This document shows positions 21,833-34,404 of a stretch of DNA of 64,000 bases, piece after piece (the first letter of the stretch is position 1; each line of letters starts with the position of its first letter). Below the pieces are notes generated by a model, which saw only the letters and a list, made by a program, of their open reading frames with translations, ran no database searches and was not told the origin of the DNA. A program made the translations under genes and the position numbers. The stretch is from Suillus spraguei. Its lineage: Eukaryota; Basidiomycota; Agaricomycetes; Boletales; Suillaceae. The stretch is taken from the NCBI GenBank assembly GCA_016800925.1, contig JABCPU010000036.1:62001-126000 (forward strand), read 5' to 3'.

Positions 21833-24474
21833 GATGGGTCGCGTTAAGTGATGAGATCTTGACCCTAAACATGTAAGTTGGAGGCTAGCCCCTGAATGTA
21901 AAATGAAACCCATTTGCACGCAATCCTCATCCTTATGGTGCCGACACATCTCCCTATGTCTTTCTCAAAATAGTGGAGGTTGACTTCTCCCAGACCATCC
22001 ATTTTATCAGCTCATGGACGAAACTCGTTGAGGTTTTCTTTGCTAAATTATTCCAATAACGCTCTAGAGTACATGGTTTCGTAGACGATCCTACGCCACA
22101 ATTTCAGCTGAAGACGAAATTCGGGACCTTCTTCGGGACAATTGTCCAGTGACTGTCGGGGGTAGATTGGCAGCCATTTCAATGTTGCTGAGAAGGTGGA
22201 GGTGGAGAATGACTCTCAAGAAAAACCCAAGAAGGCTACAAGGCAGTACGATTTGAACCAAGTACGAACAGATTGTAGGCATGTAGACTCACAGCCGGCA
22301 ATCATCTGAACACCTTTTGCCTGCCCATTGATTGATCAAAATAGATGTGCTCCCCAGCGCGAGTTTATTATTGCCTCCTGGTTGACATACGGCATCAAGA
22401 AATCTGACTCTGTTTGTAGGAATGAGAGATTTAGTACGTCACTCACACAGCCCACAGATGACTTTGTACCAAGGTGTTGTACCTTGTCATAGTTTCCCAA
22501 AGTGCAAACGATCCAAACTTGTGGTCCGTTCTGTTAACGATGAACTGCGAAAGCTAGCTGTCGAGATATGGTCAGCGATCAGCGATATTGATCACGAGCA
22601 TGGGACCGTACCTTACGTACTCTAGAAATCATTACCGTGTCTGGGACGTATCATGTGCATGTTTTGGAAAATGAGCTTCTAGACATTCTGTTTTGGATAA
22701 CTAGGATACTCTTGAAGGCATCCCATTTGACTGACTTCTTCCAGATCGGAAGCTTTGTACCAAATACGACCTTCGACTCTGCCAGGCAACTGGTTATAGA
22801 AAGGAATCTCGATAGTGTATTTAGGGCGCACCAAGTGTCGCCCGGTAGCATTTTAAAATACTTTCTACATTTGCGCTAGGCCCAGGCCGAGTCTCCCCCT
22901 CGTGGTGAGCAGCTGGAGCAAGGTCGCAACACCCTTCATAACGTCCCGAGGTGGTATGTGCAAGAAGACTGTTTCTCTTACTAGTACCAGTTGATGGTCG
23001 TGATTTGTTCCCCAGGCGACCAGCCCCGTCCTAAGCCACCTGGTCCCTCATGAGATCCCAAAGTCAGTGGTACATGACCGGTGGGAGACATGGTCCGGCT
23101 GTCTTTGTTACCTACGAGGGGCTTATGAGAGCATATAAGGCGGTGATAGTGAGATACTAACATCCCCGGAGATCGCTGACGTTCTTTGCGCAGACAGGGT
23201 TCCCTTGAACGATCGAGTATGGGCTGTCTACTAGTTGTCCCCATTGTCCGTTACCACAGGTCAGAAGGTCTACATAAATTCGCCATCTGTGCGTTCGGCG
23301 ATAAATCATGTCAGGTCACCACCTGCGCAATGAATTTAGTTATAGACAGCAAAAGATCTGGTATTCTCACTTGCCAGTGCCTGCGGAGATACTAATGCAT
23401 CCAGTACGGACAAAACCGGGTATATTCTCGATACTACCTCCGTTGGCAGTATAATCGTGTCAAGAGTCATGTTCCCATCCAGTCCAATTTGGCTGGAATA
23501 AGTGTTAGCGGATTTTTGCGTTCTTTACCGAAACTCATTCGTTCCCCAGCCAAAATTTGACAGTGCCTTGATGTCTTGGAGAGAGGGAACCTTAAAGAAG
23601 GCATCTAAAAATCTGATGTGTTGGTTATGTAGTTGTGGATGCGGAAGGTGGCACATGCAGGAAGTGGCTTCGGCGGGGGCGTTTTTGTTGTTCTGCATTA
23701 ACCGCGAGAATATCTTCCCCAAGGCCGATAGAGCATGCTTTCGAGATTCGGTAAGCTGAAGCTGGATAGTATTCATAAACTAAGTAACAGTGCCTTCTCG
23801 GAGAGTAAACTGTCTTACATGACCACGTAACGTCAATTTTGGCCCTTGCAGCTCTGATTTTGATGCGGGACTTGAGCTAAAATATCCGTCGCTCCACTGG
23901 TATACATTCCCCCCTTGCACCTACACATGCAGCATAACGCTAATGAAGTGCCAAGTCACTCAGCGCGATGTCTACGGTACTGTACCCGGATTCGGTGCTG
24001 TTGTACTTCAACTGTAACATGAGTCGAATGTACATACTCACTGGTTGGAACCCCACACATATGCTCCCATCGTCCTACATGATACCGGTGCTGGATGTAC
24101 ATAGAAGTTTTCTGAACGGACTTGGATGCATCTTCTGGCATGATAGCGTCGTTGCGGATGGTATGTAGTATTACAACGAAGACCATCGGAGCCTGAGTAA
24201 CCTGCGGTAGCAGCTGCAGAAGAAGCTAAGACCAGACCAAGCAGGTCCTGCTCTAGTTGCTTGTGTCGGTGAAATATGAGAGTGCAAACGGCGAGATCGT
24301 CATGCCGTATTGTTTGAACTTTAAACATCACAACAAAGCCCAAGGTGGGTCCAAGGCACAAACTTACCCCCGTTGGTCACGAGCAGACATTTCAGCCAGG
24401 TTTGCCTCAGACGAACTGGTCCCAGCTAGCAGAACGCTCCCGGTTCATTCGTGAGCGCTTGGGCAGCGCCTACT
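21833..24474. other. Gene-poor end of island A
   Basis: About 2.6 kb with only short open frames and no recognisable domain on either strand. A plus-strand stretch at about 22094-22175 (AEDEIRDLLRDNCPVTVGG) faintly resembles the AEDIIQYLQNTCPTVSG block of the orphan pair and could be a very old third copy. No repeat arrays or terminal repeats were found. Confidence 0.45.
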
Positions 24475-26438
24475 ATGGCATCGTTGGCGTTGGTCGTTCG
24501 CGTCGTAATCGCTCTTAGCACTCAAGGATTCTTCCAGCCAGATGAATACTTCCAAGCGTTGGAACCCGCCCACCACTACATCTTTGGATATGGCCACCTC
24601 ACATGGGAGTGGGTTAGTCCAGCACCCCTTCGGAGTATCATCTATCCTGCATTGAATATACCTCCCTTTTGGCTTATTAAAACGCTGGGCCTTGATGCAA
24701 GATACCCTGAGCTACTAGTGAGCTTTCTATTCATTCTGCCAGTCCTCAACTTCATTCGACGAGTTAGACAGCAGGCCCACGCATTGTGCATGGTTTGTTG
24801 GCTGCTATCACAGATATAGGGATACGTGAAATTACAAGACAAGTTCTCAACGATTCGTATGTGCCAGTTGCGGTGCGATTTCTCGAATTTGAGTGCAATT
24901 GGTGACTGAAATTGACCTCCTGTAGTATTTCGTTTCTCTCACATCTCTATTTCACGCGTTGTCACTTTCACGATCCATGTCGAATTCCCTTGAGACGTCA
25001 TTGACGACAGCTGCACTAAGCTGCTACCCTTGGGACAATGCGCGGTCCATGCAGGTGCAGTCGTCAGTCACTCAAACCGGCCATCATTGCGACAAGACAT
25101 CTAACTTGTAAGAAATAGGACTAGAATGCGCATGTGCATTGTGTTTGCTGCGCTGGCGTGTGCAATCAGACCCACCAATGCTATCATCTGGGTCTACATG
25201 TTTGGTTTTCTTGTTCTACGGTTCGGCCTCCGCCCAAGTCAAGGATTCATCTTCATTCGCGATTGTTGTGTCATTGGGTTAGTTGCATTTTGTGTATTTG
25301 TACGAAGCAATTGGAAACTCAAGATTTTCGCAGAGCTATGACTACTCTTACGGTCTTTGCGCTCGATTCAGCCTTTTATGGGAGACCAGTCCTGAGTTTG
25401 TTGAATTTTCTGCGAGTCAATGCGTCGCCCGTATCTTTGTTCTACGGCTCTAGCTCTTGGCATTATTACCTGTCTCAAGCCCTCCCGGTTCTATGTTCTA
25501 CATCCTTGCCATTCGTACTGTATGGTATGCTCCTCGCAGTGAAGAAGAACGAAAAAAAGTTAAAGGTCATGCTTGGTTGCATCTTGTGGACATTGACAGC
25601 ATTCTCATTCGTTGGACATAAAGAATGGCGTTTTCTCCACCCACTCCTACCAATGTTACACATCTTCGCGTCAAGGTCTCTAGTGGAACTGTATCATCGC
25701 AGTGCGAAAGCCGAGATTAAAGTTCCCTGCGAAAAGAGAAAGTATGCAGTGGCCAAAACCTTCCCACTCCCAATTCGCACTCGAGATCTGTGTCTTCTCT
25801 TATTGACCATCCCAGCCTCAATATACGTCGTGTTCTTCCATTGCGTAGGACAAATTAAAGTCATGTCGTATTTGCGGAGCTTGCCTCCTGAGAACCTGAC
25901 ATCTGTGGGGTTCTTGACACCTTGTCATTCGACCCCGTGGCAGACCTACCTTCACCGGCCCGAACTCGCAGCACCCGGGAGAATGTGGGCCCTTGGGTGT
26001 GAGCCACCGTTGGGGTAAATGGTCATTATTGTCATAATTTTCGCTCGGGTTTGATACTTTGCACTCAGTCTTCAATATCCTAGCGACTATAAGGACCAGA
26101 CAGATATCTTTTTCGAAGCGCCTTTAGAATATATGCGAACGCATTTTCCATCGCGTGTGGACACTTCGTACCCTCCTTCGCCATTCGCTTCATCGGTACC
26201 AAACGTCACATTCGTGGAAACACTTCAGATGGTGGAACAAAATTCAGGATCTTGGGATTTAGGCTGGAGGCATGAGTGGCCACAATATCTAGTACTGTTT
26301 GGTACGCTTCTACGGGAGCAGGGCGTGTTGGACTTATTCCAGGATCAGGGTTATGAAGAGGTATGGAAGGGTGGATTTGAGTGGGAAGGAGAGGGTCAGA
26401 GAAGGGGCGCTGTGCGGGTTTGGAAACACAACCATTGA
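24475..26438 (+). CDS. GPI10: GPI mannosyltransferase 3 (Gpi10/PIG-B, GT22)
   Basis: Six exons: 24475-24717, 24768-24872, 24926-25062, 25119-25277, 25334-26014, 26069-26438, giving 564 residues. The N terminus has FFQPDEYFQALEPAHHYIFG followed by GHLTWEWVSPAPLRS, the first luminal loop signature of GT22 dolichol-phosphate-mannose transferases. SRSMSNSLETSLT, CAIRPTNAIIW, NFLRVNASPVSLFYGSSSWH and GHKEWRFLHPLLP follow, as expected for Gpi10/PIG-B. Multiple hydrophobic segments fit a multi-pass ER membrane enzyme. It adds the third mannose to the GPI precursor. The ATG at 24475 is chosen because the frame is blocked upstream. Donor choice at 25062/25063 is the least certain junction. Confidence 0.9.
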
Positions 26439-26607
26439 ATTCATCCTTAGCCACACAAAAAAAACAGAAATCGTCTAACACAATGATTGAATCTGAAAAT
26501 GATGATTGGCTGAGGGCTGCAACTCGAGGGATGTAAAATATGTATCTGAGAAATTAGTACGGCTACATCACAGCGTGCCAGGTGTCCAAATGTCCACGGG
26601 AGGTCAT

Positions 26608-27542
26608 CTACTTTGCATTCTGACGTTGCATGCGAGTGAGCTGTGAAGACAAGATATTAGCAAGGGCTTGATCTGAAGAGAGATGGCTGACCCTGCGGCG
26701 CTTCTTCAACCTAAATAGAAGAGGGATCAGTTAGTCTATCATCCCTTCACATTGAAATATGAAACATACTTGTGCTTCTTCATCTTCTTTCGCTTCTTAC
26801 GCTTTGTGCTATCAGCGTAGATAGTGACCCACTCTTGTGCAGACTCCTTCGCGTTAACCGCGCTATCTTCTGGAGTTTCCCCACCCAAACCAAGTTGTGC
26901 CAAAGTGTTTTGCCAGGACACTATTCCACCCACACGGTTCATGACCAATGCATGACCAAGCTGCCTCGCGGCATCGGCATCAGTCTCGAACGAGGATTCT
27001 GGCGGCTCATCGAGGGTAGGAAATTGCCCTGGCTGCAGTTGAGTCTTTGGTATCTCTTCCGGTGAGTGAAAGAGAGAAGCGTCTTGGGGCGCAGACTCAA
27101 AGATGGTGGATGGCGGCTGAGATAAGAGCAGAAGCGGTCGGTGCAATGAAAAAAATTGGTGGAGATTGAAATCCTGTGATGATATTGTGGGATGAACTTT
27201 GTGATGGAATTGGCTTGAAAACGCCGAAGGCGTTGTAAATGGCAAGGAAGGTGTACTTCGTGATGTGTCGACTGCGTTTGAGGCTGGAATCGAAGGATTT
27301 TCATCTGCACCTCCGACCTTCATCTTGCTATTCCCATTCCCAGAGCTGCTGCCGCTTGTTCCATCGCTGGGTGCAACGCTAGTAGTTCCATTATCAACCT
27401 TTGCTCTGCCAGAAGAAACGACAGGCTTGGGAGGTTTAGTGGAATTGAAGTATCGGCCTCCACCTGGTTTAGATGAGAAAAAAGAAGAATATGCTCTACA
27501 ATTCGCCGCTGGCGGTCTGAAAATACGTGGTAGGAAAGACAT
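26608..27542 (-). CDS. Mitochondrial small-subunit ribosomal protein mS38 (Cox24/AURKAIP1 family)
   Basis: Minus strand, three exons: 27542-26770, a 19-nt exon 26710-26692, and 26640-26608; 274 residues. The diagnostic part is the very basic C terminus, KRKKRKKMKKHK spliced to LKKRRR and LTRMQRQNAK, typical of the mS38/Cox24 domain. The protein begins MSFLPRIFRPPAANCRAYSS, a plausible mitochondrial presequence, so I prefer 27542 to the longer open frame from 27686. The middle is Ser/Gly-rich and variable. The family binds the mitoribosome small subunit and in yeast affects COX1 mRNA processing. Convergent with GPI10, about 170 bases apart. Confidence 0.85.
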
Positions 27543-27851
27543 AAGTGTCTTCCTTCTGGCGTCTGGCCAGTAAGAGAGAAGACTTGCTGTTGTGTGCAAT
27601 TGAAGAGAGGTGTTCGACCAAAACGAGATGGTTTTGGCACATGAGTCACAATCGGCCGAAGAGAGCCTGCAACCTTCCTGCTTCACACTAGCATGCTCTC
27701 TACACGTTGAACACTGGATATTTAATTATATTCGTACCCAGGACAGCTCTCTGAATTTTTATCTGCTCAGCGGACAGTTCGCTAGTTCACAGCAACGCCA
27801 TCGGAAATCGGAAGATATACAGTCGTGAGAAAATGTGGAGGGTGTACCTGT

Positions 27852-27886
27852 ACCACCACCACCACCACCACCACCACCGCCACCAC
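27852..27886. repeat. Trinucleotide microsatellite (CCA/TGG)
   Basis: About eleven ACC/CCA units with one CCG interruption, in the divergent promoter between mS38 and the next gene. Confidence 0.85.
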
Positions 27887-27956
27887 ATACCTGGATCCTT
27901 GGCGCAGGGCGCCCGCCTTCCATACAAACCAGTCCTATTAATTGATTAATTTTGAT

Positions 27957-29084
27957 ATGTCCGTCTCTCCTGTATTCAATGTCCATACACCCACATCTTC
28001 TTTCGCGCTCATCCACTCTCGTAAGTGTTTCAACAACAATATGACCGTGACGAGGCTGATCATATTTCCATCAGTCAAAGATGATACTATACAGCAACTG
28101 TATGATAAGCTTTCGAGAAATCGAATACGGGCTTTCATGGAAAGCGTGTTGGTCCTGGTTGGATCAAGTACGTTTGGAATGACGTCATGTGGAATATGGA
28201 TGATGGTAATCCCTATGCATCCACCTGCCTTTTCCTTGCTGAAATTGCCTCATACAGAAAGCGACTATACCATTTTTGTGTGGAGGCAGAAACCACCCTC
28301 TTCATCCGAACGGCCTACATCCGATATAACACCGACGCTGCACGTTCACGATCCCGCAGCCCAACTGCCGGAGCCACCTGCGTATTGCAACCCATCTTTT
28401 TACCTGTTCAGTTCCACACGTGTAACGTCTCCGCGTCCTCGGTCAGCGCGGAGCGCCAAGTCTCGCATGTCTAGGGCTAATCCACCAGATGCCGAAGGGA
28501 TCTCAGGGGTTGCGAAGCACAGAAGAGATTTTGAGCGATTTCATAGCGAAAACGGTGTGCGTACTGTTTTGGGCACTATCGGCCCGGTCGACAATGGTAT
28601 GCAGGCGCTTGTCTAGTCACATACACACTGAAATTCAAGATCTGTATTAGTCCGCATGCTCTTAAAGAACGGTTACCGCCATGTCTACATCTCACGCAAG
28701 TTTGCGTTGAGGCATGGGTTTATTCCAGGAGACGCAGCACCAGGGCACTATGGCTACAGTGGCCTCGTCAACCTTGGCAAATGGCCGATCACCTTGAAGA
28801 CAGCTACAGATCTCGCTGATAACACAACTAATGGCGTCTCAAATGCAGCTCAAAGTTTGAATCGCTTGCCACCCGGAAAGTCAAAGACCGTTTCTGTCCC
28901 CGTCTTCTTATCTGAAGAGCCGCACTTTGATGTCGTGCTTGGCCGCTCGTTCTTCGAGAAACGCCAAATAAAGACATCATCCATAGATTCTACCGAGGTC
29001 ATCTGTCTTGATACCGGGGACAAAATCGAGTGTGAATTGGTCATACTCAAAGATGGCAGGGGTCAGATTGTCACTGTTACATAG
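27957..29084 (+). CDS. Conserved fungal protein of unknown function
   Basis: The 3' part is clear: an exon ending GVRTVLGTIGPVDN, intron 28597-28650, then VRMLLKNGYRHVYISRKFAL, RHGFIPGDAAPGHYGYSGLV, HFDVVLGRSFFEKRQIK, CLDTGDKIECELVILKDGRG and stop at 29082-29084. I recall this block as conserved across basidiomycetes without a named function; LGRSFFEKRQ gives it a retropepsin-like flavour, but no Asp-Thr/Ser-Gly site is obvious. The 5' part is uncertain. A likely model has exon 1 27957-28020 ending at a GTAAGT donor, then an exon containing GPGWIKYVWNDVMWNMDD, spliced by removal of a 52-nt intron (28205-28256) to ESDYTIFVWRQKPP. These frames join logically, which an unspliced frame does not. 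It is divergent from mS38. Confidence 0.6.
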
Positions 29085-29466
29085 CATGGATATATGATAT
29101 TGAACACCTGTGGTACACGGAATAATGCATAGGATACATCACAAGTATGGATTTTGCTCTGACCAGGTCTCCCATGACAGTGTAACAGGGTCTGGGATAG
29201 AATCTATCTCTTTCACATAATGGATCCCTTCGAGAACATTCAAAATACTTATGCCATGCCTATGGATATGAATGTTCGCCACCAACCTGAATATGAGACA
29301 ATATGTTACTTACTGTTCCTCGATGTGGCAAGTCATATTTCGCAGAAGCCTACCAGCACCTACACTTCGTCGACATATAAGGCATCGATATGTTCTCGGT
29401 GGCCTCCCAGATAGGAGGTGCGATTGCAGTCGTGACTTGTTGCCTTCAAAAGCTTGATCTCGATTG
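29085..29466. other. Short spacer between convergent genes
   Basis: About 380 bases; no gene seen. Confidence 0.5.
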
Positions 29467-31549
29467 TTATGTAGATGGTTGTGTTCGAGCTGCAAAGGCT
29501 TCAGATATCAAAAGCGAAATTAACAACGGAGAACATACACCCTTTCTCCAATGCATGACAGTCTTGCCATCAGGATGGCACGCAATGCAGTAAAACGGAG
29601 CACTTGTGTTGTCCATGTGTGCAAGCGTAGCAGTCCGAGGATCCTGACAGCAACTGCGAATGACATGAATGGCGAGTGCTGTGGATGACCTAAATTTCGG
29701 AGACCATGGAGAGGAACCGAGTGAATAATGAGCGATGCGGGCTACTTGTTCCTTAAAAGAGTCACTCCTTTCTTTGCTTGAGCCCTTTGGAAAATCAAGG
29801 TTGCAGTTGTGCGCAACAGCATCAATCCAAAAAAAGAGTTGTTCGCATGCGTTGCAGACAAAGACACTGGTTGCAAGTTGGCGGATATCTCCAGCTGGCA
29901 CGTATTCCTTTGGATACCCACTTGTGATGATTGTAGCGAGCTGTTGATCGACCTGTCTCCGCCAGTTCCTCACCAGGTTAGGAAGAGCAACAAAAGCCGG
30001 CAAAAAGGTATCACGCTCTACTACAACATGGGCAGGTGATTTAATGATGTCGTCGAAATGTTTGAACCGCGCAACGTCAGCGACATGAGGTAATACGTCG
30101 ACGTCAGTGTTCGGAAATGATGCAGGTTCACCCAGAAAATCGGTCCATGCCTGGAGGAGAATCCTCCGTCGAGAATTATAGAGCGTTTCTTCCATGCGGA
30201 TACTTCGCATTTCTGACATATATTCCGTTAGGATTGGGCGAACGCGGCTCCAAACTGTGTGAGATCAAATTATTTACACAGCTTCAAAAAAAATCATTAC
30301 ACCAACTTCGAGCAGTAAGAGGCCGCGAATCTTTGATGGCACGATGTTTGGATATTTTCCACCAAGTATGATAGTCGATTTCAGGTTTCCACCCTTCCGT
30401 TTCTAACCACTCCTTGATGCTAGAACCGGATGTCAGCGAACATAAATGTTAGCTCACAGTTGACCTTACACTCGTTTTCGCCCCTCTCGTATTTGGTGTA
30501 ACTCGTCAGATCGGGCCCTGTTAACTCCAGAGAGCCATGCTTTGCAAGCATCAGCGTGCTTCAAGGCCACATCATTTACAATTATGAAAATTTCGAGTGA
30601 AATGTGGCATACCTCGCGAATAGCACGTACGGTCTTCTTTGTTTCTTCGATCACCAGCGTTTGCTCGGCACAACTCAAGCCATTGAGCCGAAGACTGAGA
30701 ACCTCGTACTGCGATGTTTGGATCATCTCCGTGAACCCTATCCGTTATCAATTTCAACCGGACCGATGCATGACAGATGGTACTCATACGTAAACGCAAG
30801 TCACGGAATATATATGTTGGGAGAAGTTCGTTCAAGTTTGGACCGAGCTGAGCGATGACAGGTTTCGAATATGCTGGCTCCATACTGAAAAATAATGTTC
30901 ATTTAGAGCCAGAATATGCAAGGGAATTTCGCACTTTGTATGGATTCTCAAACACGGCCCACAATACTTTACTCGAAACTGCCAGATGATGTTGAAACCG
31001 ACTCCACCACAGTTCTGTATATTTCTTGTTGGGAGGATACCTTTATGAAAATGATGGAAGATGACCCACGTGACAGTGTGGATCAAACGCAAGGCAAGCA
31101 TACTGAGGCTCACTCAGATCTGTAGGACATTCGGGGAGGTTCGGGATAAGTGACCGCGAGGCTCTCCAAATAAAAGCGTTCGATTTTCGCATGAGCAAGT
31201 TCCGAAACGCTTTAGAGGTGCGGGCTAGACTAAGGAGGTCGAGCGGTTTCAGAAACCCGAAGATCTGTTGCGATGGATAATGACTGAGCTGGATGTATAC
31301 TACGCAGGAAGTGGAGCTTACTTCGAAAAGAACATCCAAGCTAATGGTGGGTAAGAGGGAAAGCCCTCCTTTCCTGGCTCTCGATCTAACTGGCTTAGTG
31401 TCCTGAACTTCTGCTAGTAGGGATTCGGAGCCTTGAACATCTTCATGTTTAGGTCTCTTCATCAGGTCTGGACATGAAGGACGTCAGCAAAATCCAAATG
31501 TGGTCAGCAGTGCCAACTCACGCAAGTGAAGTCGCTTTGGAGACGTCAT
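29467..31549 (-). CDS. F-box-like protein with Cys-rich C-terminal part
   Basis: Minus strand, starting at 31549 (MTSPKRLHL, then a short intron to HLMKRPKHEDVQ). The F-box helix set is seen across a second intron: LSLLPTISLDVLFE then IFGFLKPLDLLSLARTSKAF and IWRASRSLIPNLPECPTDLS. Next come a Cys pair (VKYCGPCLRIHTKC), a WLETEGWKPEIDYHTWW segment, and a long last exon from 30219 with two more Cys sites (VFVCNACEQLFFW and FYCIACHPDGK). This F-box plus scattered CxxC layout is very common in agaricomycete F-box families, whose members use SKP1 (present at 57.1 kb) to build SCF ligases. Substrate unknown. Several internal exon borders were not fixed. Confidence 0.7.
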
Positions 31550-32800
31550 TGAAAAGGGTGTCGTAGGGCCGTAGACCGCCGGGGGACAGGATGAGCTCCG
31601 AATATCACTCAAGGCACTCTACAGGGTAGAGTACCGAACAAGGGTAAAAACGGCGTTTTTAAGAAAACTATAGGAACGAGTTTAGTACTATCTGAGTACG
31701 GCGGAAAATGTTTAAGTATTGGAGAGAAAGCATGGAATACGCGCTGCATGATTATATGGTACTGATTATCTTTAACGCGTGTCCTTTGTTAACTTTAGCT
31801 TAAACAGCACCTCGCTTATTAAGCACCACTCGATCTGCCGCCTGCCACCTATTTGAATCGCCGTTGTGATAGTGGCAGATATTACTGCCAAACAAGGATG
31901 TACGTTCGGCTCGAATGAGAATTTTTACTTTAAGATTATCGTACGTGCGTGGCTAAGCCCAGGAGGGTAGTTGTTCCGCGGACCTCGCCCCTAGATGCAG
32001 TAGGCACCCTCCTTTTGGGATGAGACATATTTGCAAGCTCTTGTAGCTGCTTACGAGTAAGCGACATAGTCTCCAACACGTCGGGTCCCAAGGACTCTTT
32101 TCCTACAGCAAGAACGTCCTTCATGAACCAGTTCCCGAACACGGCGAGTGCTACCACCTGTGACGCGAACGGCCACATTTCATACGTGGGTGGCAATCCA
32201 TGACTAGCATCCCCTCAGCGTCTAGATCTAGCAGAGCATAACATATCGGCTATGCCGCATCGTTGTTTAAGGTACCAGTCCCATTGCAAATAATGCCATT
32301 CGCGGCTGAGTGCTGAAACCTGAAGAGCTTGACGTGTGTGAGAATATCAGAACCTCGAGGTCCACGGCTAACTGCCGAGTTCATCGAAGGGTTGGAGTTC
32401 AATCAGTAAGTCATCTTTTTTGACTAGCGAATATATCTTGTGACCCCTTGTGACGAGGATCAGCTTTGTGCCATCGCAACAAGGCATTACAGTAACTGTT
32501 TCGATCACTGTACAATGCGATGATTGCTGCGAGCCCCGCGTCGGATTGAGTGTAATCTCTCGGATGATCCCCGGAGGGATCACACAATCATTGTCGGAAT
32601 GTTCTCCACCAACATCGAAAGAGGAATGAGAACTCTTGGTAAGTGGGCGTCAAACTCTACTGTAGGGCGCTTACATTATGCTGTCAATGTTGACTCATGA
32701 AATTAAAATGATTAAATACTGTCATCATATGGGCGTTGCGCCTGCGCTTCTTCAGAGTTAGAGCAGAGACTCGCTCCAGGCCTAGGCTAGAAACTTCCAC
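31550..32800. other. Region with only weak coding signal
   Basis: Minus-strand open frames at 31936-32196 and 32368-32583 (the latter with beta-propeller-like GTKLILVTRGHKIYSL) could be 3' exons of the unrecognised gene just upstream, but no splice path was established. Confidence 0.35.
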
Positions 32801-33290
32801 CTACGGAAATGGGAAATGGTGTGGCATCTTCCATGCGGTAAGCGCATTATATGCATCACGGTGGCGTAGAGAAACATGAGAATCGTCAACACATTGATAG
32901 ACACGACTTTGGACTTCAATCTGAGTCACACGCCATGTGGTAAGTTTAAAAATCTTAGACTGGTTAGTATGGTTTATCTTAACTATTGAAAACTCACCAA
33001 CAACGTGCCTTGTAGATTGCGGCCTGCGCGAACACCATCCAATAATAAATTCGCTTCTGCGGGTGTCGGACATTCGAAGGGTGGATCGCGCCCAGTCTCT
33101 GTACAGCATCAATGTTTGATTCCACGTGTCAATTGAGCTTTCATCATTTTATCGTGACCGACCGTTTCCGAGCCACAAAATCAGGCTTAGACTGTTTTGC
33201 ATCTTCAAAGATTGCATCAACCTTTGATAAATTGGTGACCATCAAAAGCGCCATCGCAGCATGCATAGGGTCGTTATTTTCTGCCTAGAG
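32801..33290 (-). CDS. Possible unrecognised multi-exon gene (partial model)
   Basis: Minus strand. Three segments look coding. The first is AENNDPMHAAMALLMVTNLS with KVDAIFEDAKQSKPDFVARK (about 33290-33150). The second is DPPFECPTPAEANLLLDGVR (about 33095-33005), behind an acceptor in GCTGTACAG. The third is IEVQSRVYQCVDDSHVSLRH to the stop at 32801, behind an intron with a TACTAAC-like branch site. I do not recognise the protein. It may continue into 31936-32583. Boundaries are approximate. Confidence 0.35.
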
Positions 33291-33519
33291 CAAGGGTTAG
33301 CATTACCCCATCGCCACATGAGTGGTGGAATTCAAACTTCGTTCTGGAACCGAACATGTAGGTTCACGATTACTAGTTTCATATAGATGACTAAGCAGAT
33401 CACATCCGAATCCTTTCAAGCTTGGCTCTTTTCCAAGGTTCCTCTTGGGAAACTGTTTATTGTGACTCATCACAATATCGTCCCCTTGACGGTTGTCCAT
33501 ACTCTAAATCTCGCCTACC

Positions 33520-34404
33520 ATGTCTGGAATTTGTAGACCACGTCTTGCCGAGGAGCGCAAGCAATGGAGAAAGGACCATCCCTTCGTAAGTCCCCCACTT
33601 GTACGCGTTTGAATGAGCGCTTTCATTTGGACTCATTATCTTGCGCCGCTTGTTCGATATTCCCCTCGATATTTTAGGGATTCTATGCAAAGCCAATGAA
33701 AGGTGCGGATGGCTCTATGAACCTCATGGAGTGGGAAGTGGGTATTCCTGGAAAGGCTGGTGTAAGTCTGAATTACAACATACGCGTCACTTACTCACTA
33801 CTACGCCCACAGACACCTTGGGAAGGTGGTCTATTCAAGCTTACCATGACCTTCCCTGAAGGTGATTCACCCTTTGTATTTCTGGATTGCCGCCACTGAC
33901 TAATTGTACCGTGTAGATTATCCGTCTAAACCACCGAAGTGTACGTACAGTCGAACCTGACATTCGCTTAAATATGAGTGTATGGCGTTTAGGTAAATTC
34001 ACGCCCCCTCTTTTTCATCCAAATGTCTACCCGTCAGGAACCGTTTGTCTTTCCATCCTTGACGAAGAAAAGTCATGGAAACCAGCAATCACCATAAAAC
34101 AAGTTCGTGGAGGATCAGTGTCCATGGTATTAATCTGATTTTCCTGCCGTCAGATTCTCCTAGGCATCCAAGATCTTTTGGATGATCCGAATGTCAACGA
34201 TCCGGCGCAAAGCGACGCTTACACCATGTTCAAGTACGTATTTTTTCACCGGTTCATATTGTATGGGAATATCACGGTTTATCTCTCTCAAAGAAACGAC
34301 AAGGTTGCCTATGAGTGAGTCATTACAGGACTCATCTGAAACACCGGCTGACCATCCTTAGGCGAAGAATCCGGCAGCAAGCCCGGGAGAATATACCGAA
34401 ATAA
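33520..34404 (+). CDS. UBC9: SUMO-conjugating enzyme Ubc9
   Basis: Eight exons: 33520-33585, 33678-33761, 33813-33861, 33917-33940, 33993-34102, 34154-34233, 34294-34314, 34362-34404. They splice to 158 residues, the normal Ubc9 length. The start [20 protein letters not shown] is the family N terminus. The active-site Cys is in [10 protein letters not shown], preceded by the HPN motif ([10 protein letters not shown]). [20 protein letters not shown] and the basic end [13 protein letters not shown] agree with the E2 fold that binds SUMO and PsiKxE substrates. Two exons are tiny (24 and 21 nt). Ubc9 acts in the nucleus with E1 Aos1-Uba2. Confidence 0.96.

Noticed and set aside
22094..22175. Possible third copy of the orphan family on the plus strand
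   Set aside because: Only one short block (AEDEIRDLLRDNCP) is similar, and no further conserved block follows in order.
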